Shown here piece after piece: positions 15,111 to 26,550 of a stretch of DNA of 64,000 bases. The notes under the pieces are model-generated. The model worked only from the letters and a program-made list of their open reading frames with translations. It did no database searches and was not told the DNA's origin. Origin of the DNA: Platerodrilus igneus (Eukaryota > Arthropoda > Insecta > Coleoptera > Lycidae); contig JARFIW010001741.1 in the NCBI GenBank assembly GCA_036346225.1, forward strand, positions 1 to 64,000, written 5' to 3'. Both the position numbers and the translations under genes were made by a program. The first letter of the stretch is position 1. Every line of letters begins with the position of its first letter.

Positions 15111-17879
15111 TCGCCATTTTCAAAGGTGGTTGTGAAGCGGTATCCTTGCTTAATAAGACCAGTTACGCAGTTGCTAAAAAAAGTGCCATCTTCAGGACAA
15201 TATTCGCCTTTTAACAAAACCTTACATAGCATATTTCTAGATTTCTCTATCTTTGAATGGTAATATCTTAGGTTAGGTTAGGAATCCTCGCCATTTTCAA
15301 AGGTGGTTGTGAAGCGGTATCCTTGCTTAATAAGACCAGTTACGCAGTTCTAAAAAAAGTGCCATCTTCAGAACAATATTCGCCTTTTAACAAAACCTTA
15401 CTTAGCATATTTCTATATTTCTCTATATTTGATTGGAAATATCTTAGGTTAGGTAAGGAATCCAAGCCATCTTCAAAGATGATTGTGAAGCGGCACCCTT
15501 GCTTAATAAGACCAGTTACGCAGTTGCTAAAAAAAGTGCCATCTTCAGGACAATATTCGCCTTTTAACAAAACCTTACATAGCATATTTCTGTATTTCTT
15601 TATCTTTGAATGGAAATATCTTAGGTTAGGTTAGCAATCATCACCATTTTCAAAATTGGTTGTGAAGCGGCATCCTTGCTTAATAAAACCAGTTGCGCAG
15701 TTGCTAAAAAAAGTGCCATCATCAGAACAATATTCGCCTTTTAACAAAACCTTAGATAGCATATTTTCATATTTCTCTATCTTTGAATGGTAATCTCTTA
15801 GGTTAGGTAAGGAATTCTAGCCATTATCGAAAATGATTGAGAAGCGGCATCCTTGCTTAATAAAACCAGTTACGCTGTTTCTAAATAAAGTGCCATCTTC
15901 AGGACAATATTCGCCTTTTAACAAAACCTTACATGGCATATTTCTAGATTTCTCTATCTTTGAATGGAAATATATTAGGTTAGGTTAGGAATCTTCGCCA
16001 TTTTCAAAGGTGGTTGTAAAGCGGTATCCTTGCTTAATATAACCAGTTATGCAGTTTCTAAAAAAAGTGCCATCTTCAGGACAATATTCGCCTTTTAACA
16101 AAACCTTAGATAGCATATTTCTGTATTTCTTTACCTTTGAATGGAAATATCTTAGGTTAGGTTTGAAATCATTGCCATTTTCAAAGGTGGTTGTGAAGCG
16201 TCATCCTTGCTTAATAAGACCAGTTACGCAGTTGCTAAAAAAGTGCCATCTTCAGGACAATATTCGCCTTCTAACAAAACCTTACATAGCATATTTCTAG
16301 ATTTCTCTATATTTGAATGGTAATATTTAGGGTAGGTTAGGAATCCTCGCCATTTTCAAAGATATTTGTGGAGCGGCGTCCTTGCTTAATAAGACCAGTT
16401 ACACAGTTTCTAAAACAAGTGCCATCTTCAGGACAATATTCGCCTTTTAACAAAGCCTTACATAGCATATTTCTAAAATTCTCTATCTTTGAATGGAAAT
16501 ATCTTAGGTTAGGTAAGGAATCCTAGCCATTTTCAATGGTGGTTGTGAAGCGGCCTCCTTGCTTAATAAGACCTGTTACACAGTTTCTAAAACAAGTGCC
16601 ATCTTCAGGACAATATTCGCCTTTCAACAAAACCTTACATAGCATATTTCTATAATTCTTTATCTTTGAATAAAAATATCTTAGGTTAGGTAAAGAATCC
16701 TCGCCATTTTTAAGAGTGGTTTTGAAATTACGCAGTTACGCAGTTTCTAAAACAAGTGCCATGTTCAGGACAATATTCGCCTTTCAACAAAACCATACAT
16801 AGCATATCTCTATAATTCTCTATCTTTGAATGGAAATATCATAGGTTAGGTAAAGAGTCCTCGCCATTTTCAAAGGTGGTTTTGAAGCGGCATCCTTGCT
16901 TAATAAAACCAGTTACGCAGTTTCTAAAACAAGTGCCATCTTCAGGACAATATTCGCCGTTCAACAAAACCTTACACAGTATATCTCTATAATTTTCTAT
17001 CTTTGAATGGAAATATCTTAGGTTAGGTAAAGAATCCTCGCCATTTTCAAGGGTGGTTTTGAAATTACGCAGTTTCTAAAACAAGTGCCATGTTCAGGAC
17101 CATATTCGCCTTTCAACAAAACCTTACATAGCATATTTCTAAAATTCTCTATCTTTGAATGGAAATATCTCAGGTTAGGTAAGGAATCCTCGCCATTTTC
17201 AAAAGTGGTTGTGAAGCGGCGTCCTTGCTTAATAAGACCAGTTACACAGTTTCTAAAACAAGTGTCATCTTCAGGACAATATTCGCCTTTCAACAAAACC
17301 TTATTTAGCATATTTCTAAAATTCTCTATCTTTGAATGGAAATATCTCAGGTTAGGTAAGGAATCTTCGCAATTTTCAAAGGTGGTTGTGTAGCGGCGTC
17401 CTTGCTTAATAAGACAGGTTACGTAGTTTCTAAAAAAGTGCCATCTTTAGGACAATATTCGCCGTTCAACAAAACCTTACATAGCATATTTCTATAATTC
17501 TCTATCTTTGAATGGAAATATCTCAGGTTAGGTAAGGAATCTTTGCAATTTTCAAAGGTGGTTGTGAAGCGGCGTCCTTGCTTAATAATACCATTTACGT
17601 AGTTTCTAAAAAAAGTGCCATCTTTAGGACAATATTCGCCGTTCAACAAAACCTTACATAGCATATTTCTATAATTCTCTTTCTTCGAATGGAAATATCT
17701 TAGGTTAGGTAAGGAATCCTCGCCATTTTCAACGGTGGTTGTGTAACGGCATCCTTGCTTAATAAGACCATACGCAGTTTCTAAAACAAGTGCCATCTTC
17801 AGAACAATATTCGACTTTCAACAAAACCTTACATAGCATATTTCTATAATCCTCTATCTTTGAAAGGAAATATCTCAGG

Positions 17880-18548
17880 TTAGGGTAAGGAATCCTCGCC
17901 ATTTTCAAAGGTGGTTGTGAAGCGGCATCCTTGCTTAATAAGACCAGTTACGCAGTTTCTAAAACAAGTGCCATCTTCAGAACAATAATTGTCTTTCAAC
18001 AAAACCTTACACAGCATATTTCTATAATTCTCTATACTTGAATGGAAATATCTTATTTTAGGTAAGGAATCCTTGCCATTTTCGAAGGTGGTTTTAAAGC
18101 GGCATCCTTGATTAATAAGGCCAGTTACGCAGTTTCTCAAAAAAGTGCTATTTTCAGGACAATATTCGCCTTTCAACGAAACCTTACACAGCATATTTCT
18201 ATAATTCTCTATCTTTGTATGGAAATATCTTAGGTTAGGTAAGGAATCCTCGCCATTTTCAAAGGTGGTTTTGAAGCGGCATCCTTGCTTAAGAAGACCA
18301 GTTACGCAGTTTCTAAAGAAAGTGCCATCTTTAGGACAATATTCGCCTTTCAACAAAACCTTACATAGCATATTCCTATAATTCTCTATCTTTGAATGGA
18401 AATATCTTAGGTTAGGTAAAGGATCCTCGCCATTTTCAAAGATGGTTTGCAAGCGGCATCCTTGCTTAATAAGACCAGTTACGCAGTTTCTAAAAAAAGT
18501 GCCATCTTCAGGACAATATTCGCCTTTCAACATAACCTTATATAGCAT
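17880..18548 (-). other. Long open frame across diverged edge monomers of satellite A
   Basis: A minus-strand frame of 222 codons stays open through about 3.8 diverged monomers. Each 59-residue unit has about four Cys in fixed places, seen as MLCKV, GEYCPEDGTF, RNCVTG and QGCRF, followed by PNLRYFHSKIENYRN. The copies differ in sequence (PEDG, PKDG, PENS, SEDG; LIKQ, LLKQ, LINQ) but keep the frame. I do not recognise the domain. There is no signal peptide, no clear start and no splice context, so I do not call a gene. The frame could be a trace of a repetitive coding exon from which the satellite arose, or only a result of a stop-poor unit whose length is divisible by three. Confidence 0.4.
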
Positions 18549-18639
18549 ATTTCTAAAATTCTCTATGTTTGAATGGAAATATCTTATGTTAGGTAAGGAA
18601 TCCTCGCCATTTTCAAAGGTTTTGTAGCAAATTAGCTGA

Positions 18640-18945
18640 GAGATTCTAAAAAACTATTGTTCACAAAACAGACCTGGGTTAAAGTTGTTAATAACAAATT
18701 ATAAACTAAAGAAACCAAGCGGGCGCTCTATTGGTTTGGCTAGTTGTATAAGGCGTCTGAAGGTAGAGAGGCATTTGTCAGTTATAAGCACTATAAGAAG
18801 ATGTGCTCATTGTAGTACTCTTGCTAAAGCTGTTAAATCTACAGCCATTTGTACAGAATGTGACGTGGCTCTTTGTGTCACCTATCTTCCCCTCCACCAC
18901 CACCACCACGACCCACGCACCCACGCCCCATTTCATTGGAAGTGA
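18640..18945 (+). pseudogene. Probable piggyBac-type transposase C-terminal Cys-rich fragment
   Basis: The open frame at 18685-18945 contains RRCAHCS, then ICTECDVALCV. The pattern C-x2-C ... C-x2-C-x4-LC resembles the zinc-binding tail found at the end of piggyBac-family transposases. The residues before it (KLKKPSGRS and IRRLKVERH) would be the linker to the catalytic core, which is absent. The expected downstream Cys and Tyr-His of that motif are replaced by a run of five His encoded by CCACCACCACCACCACG. It lies just outside the satellite edge, so the array may have replaced the rest of the element. The assignment rests on the Cys pattern alone; another short treble-clef zinc finger is possible. 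Confidence 0.45.
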
Positions 18946-21285
18946 TATGGATACATCTTATACTATAAAATAGCATATAAGGTTCTATTACCAATTTTTT
19001 CAAATAAACTATATTAGGGAAAATGTGATCAGTATAATCACCACTACATACCAGCAATTATTTCTTACCATGATCCATGATTAATATACCAAGCACGCAT
19101 TTGTGGCATTTTGTAAAACTGAATATTTTTTTTAATTTTTCTTTGGTTATTCTAATGCCATACAAAACACCACTAACTAGAAAATCTAAATTATAGATGA
19201 AAAATAGTTCTTCCCTATAGTAGGGTATAATCAGGGCTTCTGGGCCCTCATTTCATCAACTCCCCTCATTTCCTCACGCTGGACCATAATCTTCTGAGAC
19301 AAATCTTGAGATATATGTATCTTATAGTTTTCTTCATATCTTATAGATTATTAGGACCTGATTTACTCTAACATTCCTCATTTACTCCCGCATCTTTTGA
19401 GATAAATCTGCCATATAGTCTTCTTCGAGTAACCAATTTTGAATACGCACTTCTTTGTAACCATTTTTGCAAAATACGATTTATTAAGATACCGCCTTCA
19501 AAGAACTGTTAACAGACGAACATTTCGTTTATTTGCCAATCTTATTTTATAATATATCTCCCTCCCCCTTTCCCTGCGCTCATGTTGATTCAGATCTTAG
19601 TGTATTACAGGAAAAAAAACATTGACAATTTTAAAATAAAATAGTTTCAGGAATCTGTGAAACACTAATCGCAATTATAGACATAACTTATATAAGCAAA
19701 ATAGAAACTGCGACGTTAATGATTTTGGCATCGAAGAACTTTTGCTGCAAAACCACAAACATAACAATAACCTTGAGAAAAGCAGCGGTAAAGATTTACG
19801 ACGCTATTATTAATCACATAAGTTTTACTGACTATTTGCTAGTTGAAAACTTATTTCTTGCTCAAGGCTTCAAGGACTACTGTAAAATTTCCAGAACTTT
19901 GTCTGAAACAACCGTAAAACATCATTAGTTTTTTGATTGAAAATGAGCTGAGAACAAAGCTTCAAGTAGTTTTCTCAACGAAAAGAATTTAAGTGTGCAG
20001 CGGTATCATAACGATATTAATAAACTTTTATGAATTCTATCAACAATTTTAATAATAGAGTAATTGATACGTTTGCTAATAAAAAAAAACCGTCAAATGT
20101 TCTTTTTGGTTTAGTTATTATAAGTTACACAATTGAGCTACATTATTGAAATTATTTATACTCTTCCTTTTTGTATATGTAATTAAATTTGTGCCTCAGC
20201 TCTCCAAGTTGTGTATCAGGCAGGAACAATCAATGCTGAACAACTAACTCACACACGCACACACGCGCGGAGTAAATTCAGCTCCAGCTACTATTTAGAA
20301 AGTGGTATGGGAATAATAAAATACCGCTAACGACAAACAAAGCGCAAATGGCATTTCTACAGCTTTATATCAGTCTACTTTGTTCCATGGCATTGTTTAT
20401 AGTTTTAATTAATTTCAAGGGTTTGCTTAAATAATCTGAAATTTATTCTTTCATTGCTCGTTCTTAACATATATACTGCAAATTGGTAGAAAGTTAATAC
20501 TTTTAAATATTGGTGGCATCTCGCTAGAACTGCCAGCGGCTAAAAACCACAAAGAACAAGTTTGTCGAATTTACATATACGAGTATTAGGAGCATGAAAA
20601 AGTAAGGAAAGCATACGACCATGTACTTATTAGTTGTTGCGTTTCAGTGACATTAAGCATTATTTATAATTATTAAATATGTAAAAACAAAATTAATACA
20701 AAGAAAGGTGTAATGTAGTCAGTATCCTCTAATATTCAATAGTAATGCTTACGGCAATTGTTTTAAGTTAATGATTTAGGTAGTTTATTATAGAAAATTG
20801 TTTTACTTTCGTGTCACGTAGTTATGACTACCAAAACTTATTACATTGTTGACTCGTTCTAAAACTCTAAAACCGTGTCATCAACAAAACTGTGCCAGAA
20901 ATTCTATTCGCTGAACTGATTATTCTAATCGATGTAAGAGGCCGCAACCATACAAAAAAATAATAAATGTAACTTCTACGGTTGATTGAGGTATTGGGAA
21001 GATATTGAACACTGTCAATATGAACCCCTCTACTTAAGACGTTAATCTTCCTATCCTTGCAATACTATAAAACTGTGACAAATAATCTCTAGTTAATAAT
21101 GTTGTCGCTAGGGAAAAGGAGGGTCAATTTTCTATTGTGTCTTATGGCGTATCAGTATTGTAATCGCATCTTTATAAAATTGTGAGGTCTAATTAGACTA
21201 AGATCATCATATTTGGTACTTTATAGCTGTGATAGTCAATTATGTGTAAAACTTGCGGCCTATAACTTATCTATAAATATAAAAT
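18946..21285. other. AT-rich non-coding stretch
   Basis: I see no gene. A 69-codon ORF at 19719-19928 matches no family I know and has no supporting context. There is a short CA-rich tract near 20249-20271 and many T or A runs. A segment at 19240-19450 contains, in reverse orientation, motifs seen again at 23600-23850 (TTTATCTC near AAGATG, GGTCCAG and GGAAATGAGG), so the two may be diverged copies of one dispersed repeat. Confidence 0.5.
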
Positions 21286-21474
21286 ATGAAGTGTTGTTTT
21301 GTTCCTGAGTGCAAATTCGGATATATATCATTCAAACGCATAAGGAGAAGTATTTTTTCTGCTCCCAAGGTATTTTTGGTGTTTAGTGATACTATTGAGT
21401 TTCTAAATATATGTCTTTGTAGGATGTGGAAACATTAGAAAAGTGAAGACAAGCTATTCCTCGAAGTGACAAGG
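21286..21474 (+). pseudogene. THAP-domain fragment, two exons, one nonsense codon
   Basis: From ATG at 21286 the frame gives MKCCFVPECKFGY, then RRSIFSAPK, the start of a THAP zinc-binding domain (C-x4-C spacing with the following F-x-x-P-K). It is followed by a 53-bp intron (21370-21422, GT...AG, phase 0). The second exon reads DVETLEK, stop, RQAIPRSDK. THAP domains have a conserved Trp at the stop position, so TGG has become TGA. The exon ends at AAG followed by GT, so a further intron may have existed. The C-terminal AVPTIF-type motif and the second half of the zinc site (C-x2-H) are not seen nearby. It may be a remnant of a THAP transposase (P-element-like) or of a host THAP gene. The presence of a small intron and the absence of TIRs do not decide between them. 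Confidence 0.75.
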
Positions 21475-23002
21475 TTTTTTCTTATTTGTGTATAGGTATA
21501 TTAATGTTTAATGAAATTTATTTTTATATGCATTGGATGGTAAGAATTGTAATTTAAGTATCTACCTGATCATATATGTTTCTAATACGAATCTTGTTAT
21601 AATAATATATTTTTATTTCTAATTAAAAGTGTGTTTAAAAAAAGTTAGATATACTGTTGTTTTATTTTGTTTAATATAATACTTTTTTGCTTCAATAAAA
21701 TCACTATTTTATCCCTAAAAGGATGGTCAGATTTTTGTGTGCTCAATGAAACATGTACTTCATCCATCTGGACCATCAAAGATTCTAAAAGTCTTAAAAT
21801 TTCTAATTTTTATGGTATAAAACTTAATTACATAAATTAACAATAACTTTAAATTGATCTCCTGAAAACTAGTGTTACCAGAGATAAAACATTCTTTCTC
21901 CGTATGAACGGCATCAACTATTGTTTTATAGCCGCTTGTATTTGTATCATAAAATGCTTTAAAAGTGCTTTGAATAAATATTATTTATGTATGGTTACAT
22001 TGCCCAGCATGCTGTTTTGATTCTTTAATAATTTGAAATTCGTATAGGAATACATAATAATTGGTGTTTGCAAATAAATTCAGTTCTACTTTAATAAAAA
22101 AAAAATGTAAACTTACCTTAAATCTTAACAAAACTTTTCACAAAAAGAACTACACGAAACGATGGTTTAAAATTTCAACGGGCTTTACACACAAAAGCAT
22201 GCGAAACTAATAGAATTTTTTCTAATAACACCGCGTTATATACGTTTTGAAAACCGTTAATTATATTACTAAATGACGTTTGTATTTTCCCTAAATACGT
22301 GCTGGTTACCTTGTGTGAATCCTCGGCAATTATTCATCAATTTCTAATGCACAAACATAATTAATAGAAAGTCCAAGAAAAGAAATTATATACAGCATTC
22401 AAATGTTCGTTAAGAATCTAAAATATTTGCTGGATTACGAGTTACAAATGAATTAATACTATATTGGAAGTTTCCGGAATTTGCGTTATAATGCTTCTTT
22501 CTACCGCGTCACGTAAGGTAATTTAGGTAATTGACGTAGAATATCAATATGTAATAAGACCCATTTACTTTCACTCTAATATTGTTTTATGATTATTAAA
22601 TAGTACTTAATGTGGTTTATTACATTTGGATAATTCTGAAATTTAGGTAGTTAATGATGTCATACACAAAATTTCTAATTAACATGGTTGGTATCTAGCG
22701 AAAGTTGTAGCACGCATTTTTAATTACGAATGCATTCTTCTTTCATTACAGGAGAAATTCCATAGATTTCATACAAGCAAAATGCGCTTTCTTAATTATT
22801 AACTACACGATCATTATACCAAAAGTCGACCTTCCCATTTAGATATTTAAAACCCATTACATTGGAATGATTAGTTTATTAAACTGTGAATAAATTATTA
22901 AAATTTTGTGTGCTTAATTCTTTGTATTGGTTAAAGCATATGTCTTGGGTAGCGAAAAAGGTTTTAAAAATGGAGTTAAATATATACGAGCAAAAATTTT
23001 AA
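21475..23002. other. AT-rich non-coding stretch
   Basis: No convincing gene, RNA or repeat is visible. It has homopolymer runs and weak splice-like sequences, but no coherent reading frame or family match. Confidence 0.5.
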
Positions 23003-23660
23003 AGAGGTTTGAGAGCTTAAAGTATAATTTTGCAGGGCGTGGTCCTATTGCAAATCTGTTTGCAGATTCGGGATGCGCGTAAAATTGTACACTAATTTAG
23101 TGTATCGCATGACTAAAAAATTCTATAAGAACGCTCAAAAGTCGCTACAGGTAAGAAATCTTAAAAATGGGGTAGCTCCCTTGGGGATGGCGCAATCGAA
23201 AAAATTCCTAGAGATTCGGGTAGCTGAGACAATTCTAATATTAATTGATACCAAACAAGATACGTTTATCTCGAAAGATGCATTGGCTAGACGAAGAAAA
23301 CTATTTGTTAGTTTTGCTTATAGAGCAAGGAGCAAAATGTAGAGGTTTGAGAGCTTAAAGTGTAACTTTGCAAGGCGTGGTCCTATTGAAAATCTGTTTA
23401 CAGATTCGGGATGTGCGTAAAATTCTAAGCTAATTTAATGTATTGCATGACTAAAAAAATTTATAAGAACGCTCAAAAGTCGCTTCAGGTAAAAAATCTT
23501 AAAATTGGGGTAGCTCCCTTGGGAGTGATGCTATCTAAAAAATTCTTAGAAATTCGGGTAACTGAGAAAATTCTAATATTAATTGATACCAAACAAGATA
23601 GGTTTATCTCGTGTGTGGAAATGGCTAGCCGAAGAAAACTATTTGGTCCAGAATGTTAGC
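23003..23660 (+). repeat. Tandem duplication of a 338-bp unknown unit
   Basis: Unit 1 is 23003-23340 and unit 2 is 23341-23660. Both start AGAGGTTTGAGAGCTTAAAG and share GCGTGGTCCTATTG, GAACGCTCAAAAGTCGCT, GGGGTAGCTCCCTTGGG and ATTGATACCAAACAAGATA. Each unit has a plus-strand ORF (89 and 73 codons) with the shared residues TKKxYKNAQKSLQV and FLEIRV, alignable end to end with about 80% identity. I do not recognise the protein. Partial third and fourth copies of the unit's end (TAGGTTTATCTCG, AAACTATTTGGTCCAGA) follow to about 23830. It may be part of a non-autonomous transposon. Confidence 0.8.
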
Positions 23661-24094
23661 GGTAAAAAAATCTTAAAAATAGGTTTATCTCGTGTGTGGA
23701 AATGAGGATGCTCATTTATCTCGAAAGATGAAAATTTAAGATAGGTTTATCTCGAAAGATGAAAAATGACTAGTCGAAGAAAACTATTTGGTCCAGATGT
23801 GTGGGGAAATGAGGATGCTGGGGGAAATGTGGGTCTGATTCGTCACTAAATACTCTACTTAAGTAATATCGATTTGAACTTCATCTGAACTTTTTAATAG
23901 TGACAATATTGCTCTCAGAAACGATGGAAATTGCAAAGTCGGTTACATGAGTAAAAAGTTGCATATTTTAAAGATGATTAAATCACATCACCATATGTGA
24001 AATTTTCCGTTCAGACAGCACTTGTCAGAAAAACACCATTAATTCAGACCAATTGTTTTGATACACAAATTAACTGTTATTTAACCTCCACACA

Positions 24095-24450
24095 TACGGT
24101 TTTGCAGAGCATTTTATACTAACACTTAAAAACAAACTTAAATGTCTGCATTCGGTTACTAATAAATCTCCAGCAGATTTACTTTTCAACTATTCGGTTA
24201 AAACTATGTTTGACGTAATGAAACCTGCCACATCAAAAAGAATAACTACACCATTTAAAGTTTGTAAGCAATTTCAACGGGGTGATAGGGTTGCCGTTAG
24301 AAATTATTCTAATCCAAATACTAAATGGCAGTAAGGTTCTGTTAAAAATAGCGATGGGATCTTGCACTATTTAGTGGTGTTAGACGATGGCCGAACATGA
24401 AAACGCCATATAGACCAAATGCGTGTGGTAGGAGAAATCACAAGTGATAC
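24095..24450 (+). pseudogene. Gypsy-type pol remnant: integrase C-terminus
   Basis: One frame reads AEHFILTLKNKLKCLHSV, then NKSPADLLF, FQRGDRVAVRNYS, LHYLVVLDDGR and KRHIDQMR. These are the usual C-terminal blocks of Ty3/Gypsy integrases: the end of the catalytic core, the ADLLF block, then the small barrel with the RNY, DDGR and RHIDQM motifs. The frame carries two stops, TAA at 24332 and TGA at 24398, the latter at a usual Trp codon. No D,D,E residues, reverse transcriptase or LTR is seen next to it, so this is an isolated fragment. It lies immediately left of the Polinton but on different DNA from the Polinton's right flank. Confidence 0.8.
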
Positions 24451-24755
24451 ACAATATATATGTACTGCTAAAGTAAGTATGTGTTCATTTATTTTTCCCT
24501 ACAAGTTTCCACCCCAACCAGGTGATCCAAATTTATTGATCAATTTTTAACAATAATCATACCAACGAAATGTAGAAACATCAAGTTCTATATATTATAG
24601 TGAATCTTATATTCAAAGTGATTGTAAAATATTAAGTAAAAGATCTAAAGTTACATTTAAAAAAAATTAAGTTGAAAGTAGTCCCGGAGAAACAAAATGT
24701 CAAATTTTTAATTTATTGTTTCTACAGTTACTACAAATGTTAGTAGGTAAGTAAG

Positions 24756-24836
24756 GCCGGTCTGACTTCAAAACCGTGCACGCGTATGTTTTTCAATGTA
24801 ACATACGCGTGCACCGTTTTGAAGCCAGACCAGCCT
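24756..24836. repeat. Hairpin at the left Polinton terminus
   Basis: Two arms of about 36 bp with three mismatches are separated by roughly 8 bp. The left arm runs from GGCCGGTCTGACTTC to CACGCGTATGTT and the right arm is its reverse complement. It lies within 15 bp of the element end. A similar but different hairpin sits at the other end, which suggests a role for folded ends, perhaps in replication or packaging. Confidence 0.8.
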
Positions 24837-24989
24837 TATATACCTTCAATGTAAAATACGTGTGGACAGGTTTTGAAGTCAGACCGGCTTTATATTACTT
24901 TCAATGGAACATACGTGTGTAACTTCAAAACACACGTATGCTACGTTGAAAGTGCGTGCAGAGAAAATGTGAAGCTATTTTGAATTCGG

Positions 24990-26400
24990 TTTTCTAACGA
25001 GAGGTTATAAAGTAGGTCAGATGCAAAATATCGCATCTAAGTCAATTGTATTTAATTAAAGTGAATTCTGATGTATGTTTTTTACTTTTGTTTAGAGGTT
25101 GCAAATACACATGGGCCGGTTTGACTTCAAAACGTGTCTATGCGTATGCTACGTTGAAAAAATGTAGGTGCATGCAAAAATTGGAGCTGTTTTGAATTCA
25201 GTTCTCTAGCGAGACATTATAAAGTAGGTCAGATGCAAAATATCGCATCTAAATCAATTGTATTTAATTAAAGTGGATTCTGATTCTGATTTATGTTTTT
25301 TACTTTTGTTTAGAGGCTGCAAATACACATAGGCCGGTTTGACTTCAAAACGTGTCCACACGTATGCTACATTGAAAAAATGTAGGTGCATGCAAAAAAT
25401 GTGGAGCTGTTTTGAATTCGGTTCTCTAGCGAGAAGTTATAAAGTAGGTCGGATTCATAATATCACATCTAAGTCAATTGTATAAAGAATGCTGTATTTA
25501 ATTAAATTGGATTCTGATTTGTTTTTACTTTTGTTTAAAGGCTGCAAATACACATAGGCCGGTTTGACTTCAAAACGTGTCCACACGTATGCTACGTTGA
25601 AAAATGGTCAAAGGCAGACAGACTGATTGCATCAATTTCTCATTCTCGCTTTTAAAAAATAACAAGGTGTAGTTATTAAATCGCAAACACAGTTATCTGC
25701 AAGAAATATATACTGATTTGTCAATGACAAACAGACTGATTGCATCAATTTTTCATTCCCACTTAGCGAGAAATTATAAAGTAGGTCAGATTCAAAATAT
25801 CACACACGTATGCTACATTGAAAAAATGTAGGTGCGTGCAGAAAAAATGTGGAGCTGTTTTGAATTCGGTTCTCTAGCGAGACGTTATAAAGTAGGTCAG
25901 ATGCAAAATATCGAATCTAAGTCAATTGTATTTAATTAAAGTGGATTCTGATTTATGTTTTTTACTTTTGTTTAGAGGCTGCAAATACACATGGGCCGGT
26001 TTGACTTCAAAACGTGTCCACACGTATGCTACGTTGAAAAATGTAGCTGCATGCAAAAAAAAAAATAAATTCGGTTCTTTAGCGAGAAGTTATAAAGTAG
26101 GTCAGATTTATAATATCACATCTAAGTGAATTGTATAAAGAATGCTGTATTTAATTAAAGTGGATTCTGATTTATGTTTTTACTTTTGTTTAGAGGTTGC
26201 AAATACACATAGGCCGGTTTGACTTCAAAACGTGTCCACACGTATGCTACATTGGAGAAATGTAGATGCGTGCAGAAAAATGTGGAGCTGTTTCGAATTC
26301 TAGCGAGAAATTATAAAGTAGGTCAGATGCAAAATATGCTAAGGCCGGTTTGAATTCAAGGTGCGACCACTCTGCAAATACACATAGGTCGGTTTCAATT
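24990..26400 (+). repeat. Tandem 220-bp repeats inside the left Polinton TIR
   Basis: GGCCGGTTTGACTTCAAAAC recurs near 25113, 25331, 25556, 25992 and 26213, with a partial copy near 26343, at spacings of about 218-225 bp or double that. Each unit also has ACACGTATGCTAC, TAGCGAGA, TTATAAAGTAGGTCAGAT and TTTGTTTAGAGGCTGCAAAT. The block at 25600-25800 is interrupted by other sequence, part of which (TCTCATTCTCGC followed by a T/A run) occurs again at 27270-27330 beside the polymerase fragment. Short ORFs here follow the repeat and are not genes. Confidence 0.8.
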
Positions 26401-26550
26401 CAAAATGTGTGTTCACTCTTGTGATAGATTGAAAAGTAGGTTAGCAAAGTACGCAGATGGTGGTAATCTGCTATATATAATGAGATTGCTCCTAATATTA
26501 ATTTAATTAGTCGAAGTTTACTGCATATTTACATACCTACATATACAAAC

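Larger units (their letters stand above)
1..18625. repeat. Satellite A: 177-bp head-to-tail tandem array
   Basis: About 105 copies of a unit of roughly 177 bp (spacings of 176-178 between successive TTAGGTTAGG motifs, for example near 133, 311, 487 and 664). Landmarks in each unit are TTAGGTTAGG, CCATTTTCAAAGGTGG, GAAGCGGCATCCTTGC, GTGCCATCTTCAGGACAATA and CTTTGAATGGAAATAT. The period is 59 codons, so frames on both strands run through several units. The many ORFs here, on both strands, are products of the repeat and are not listed as genes. The unit length is near one nucleosome repeat, as in many centromeric or pericentromeric satellites, but nothing here proves a centromeric location. Copies near the right end (from about 16330) are more diverged than those in the interior, the usual picture at an array edge. 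The array runs off the left end of the window. Confidence 0.97.

Noticed and set aside
1..18625. Many ORFs of 60-160 codons on both strands
   Set aside because: All are the same 59-codon unit read through a tandem satellite; starts and stops are set by indels, not by gene structure.
1..18625. CRISPR-like array
   Set aside because: Units follow each other with no spacers, the period is 177 bp, and the setting is eukaryotic.
1..18625. CENP-B-box in satellite A
   Set aside because: TTCG occurs in the unit (ATTCGCC), but the following positions do not fit the CENP-B consensus.
18895..18920. Run of five His as a metal-binding motif
   Set aside because: It comes from a short CCACCACCACC repeat inside a pseudogene fragment.
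19719..19928. 69-codon ORF as a gene
   Set aside because: No family resemblance, no splice or promoter context, AT-rich surroundings.
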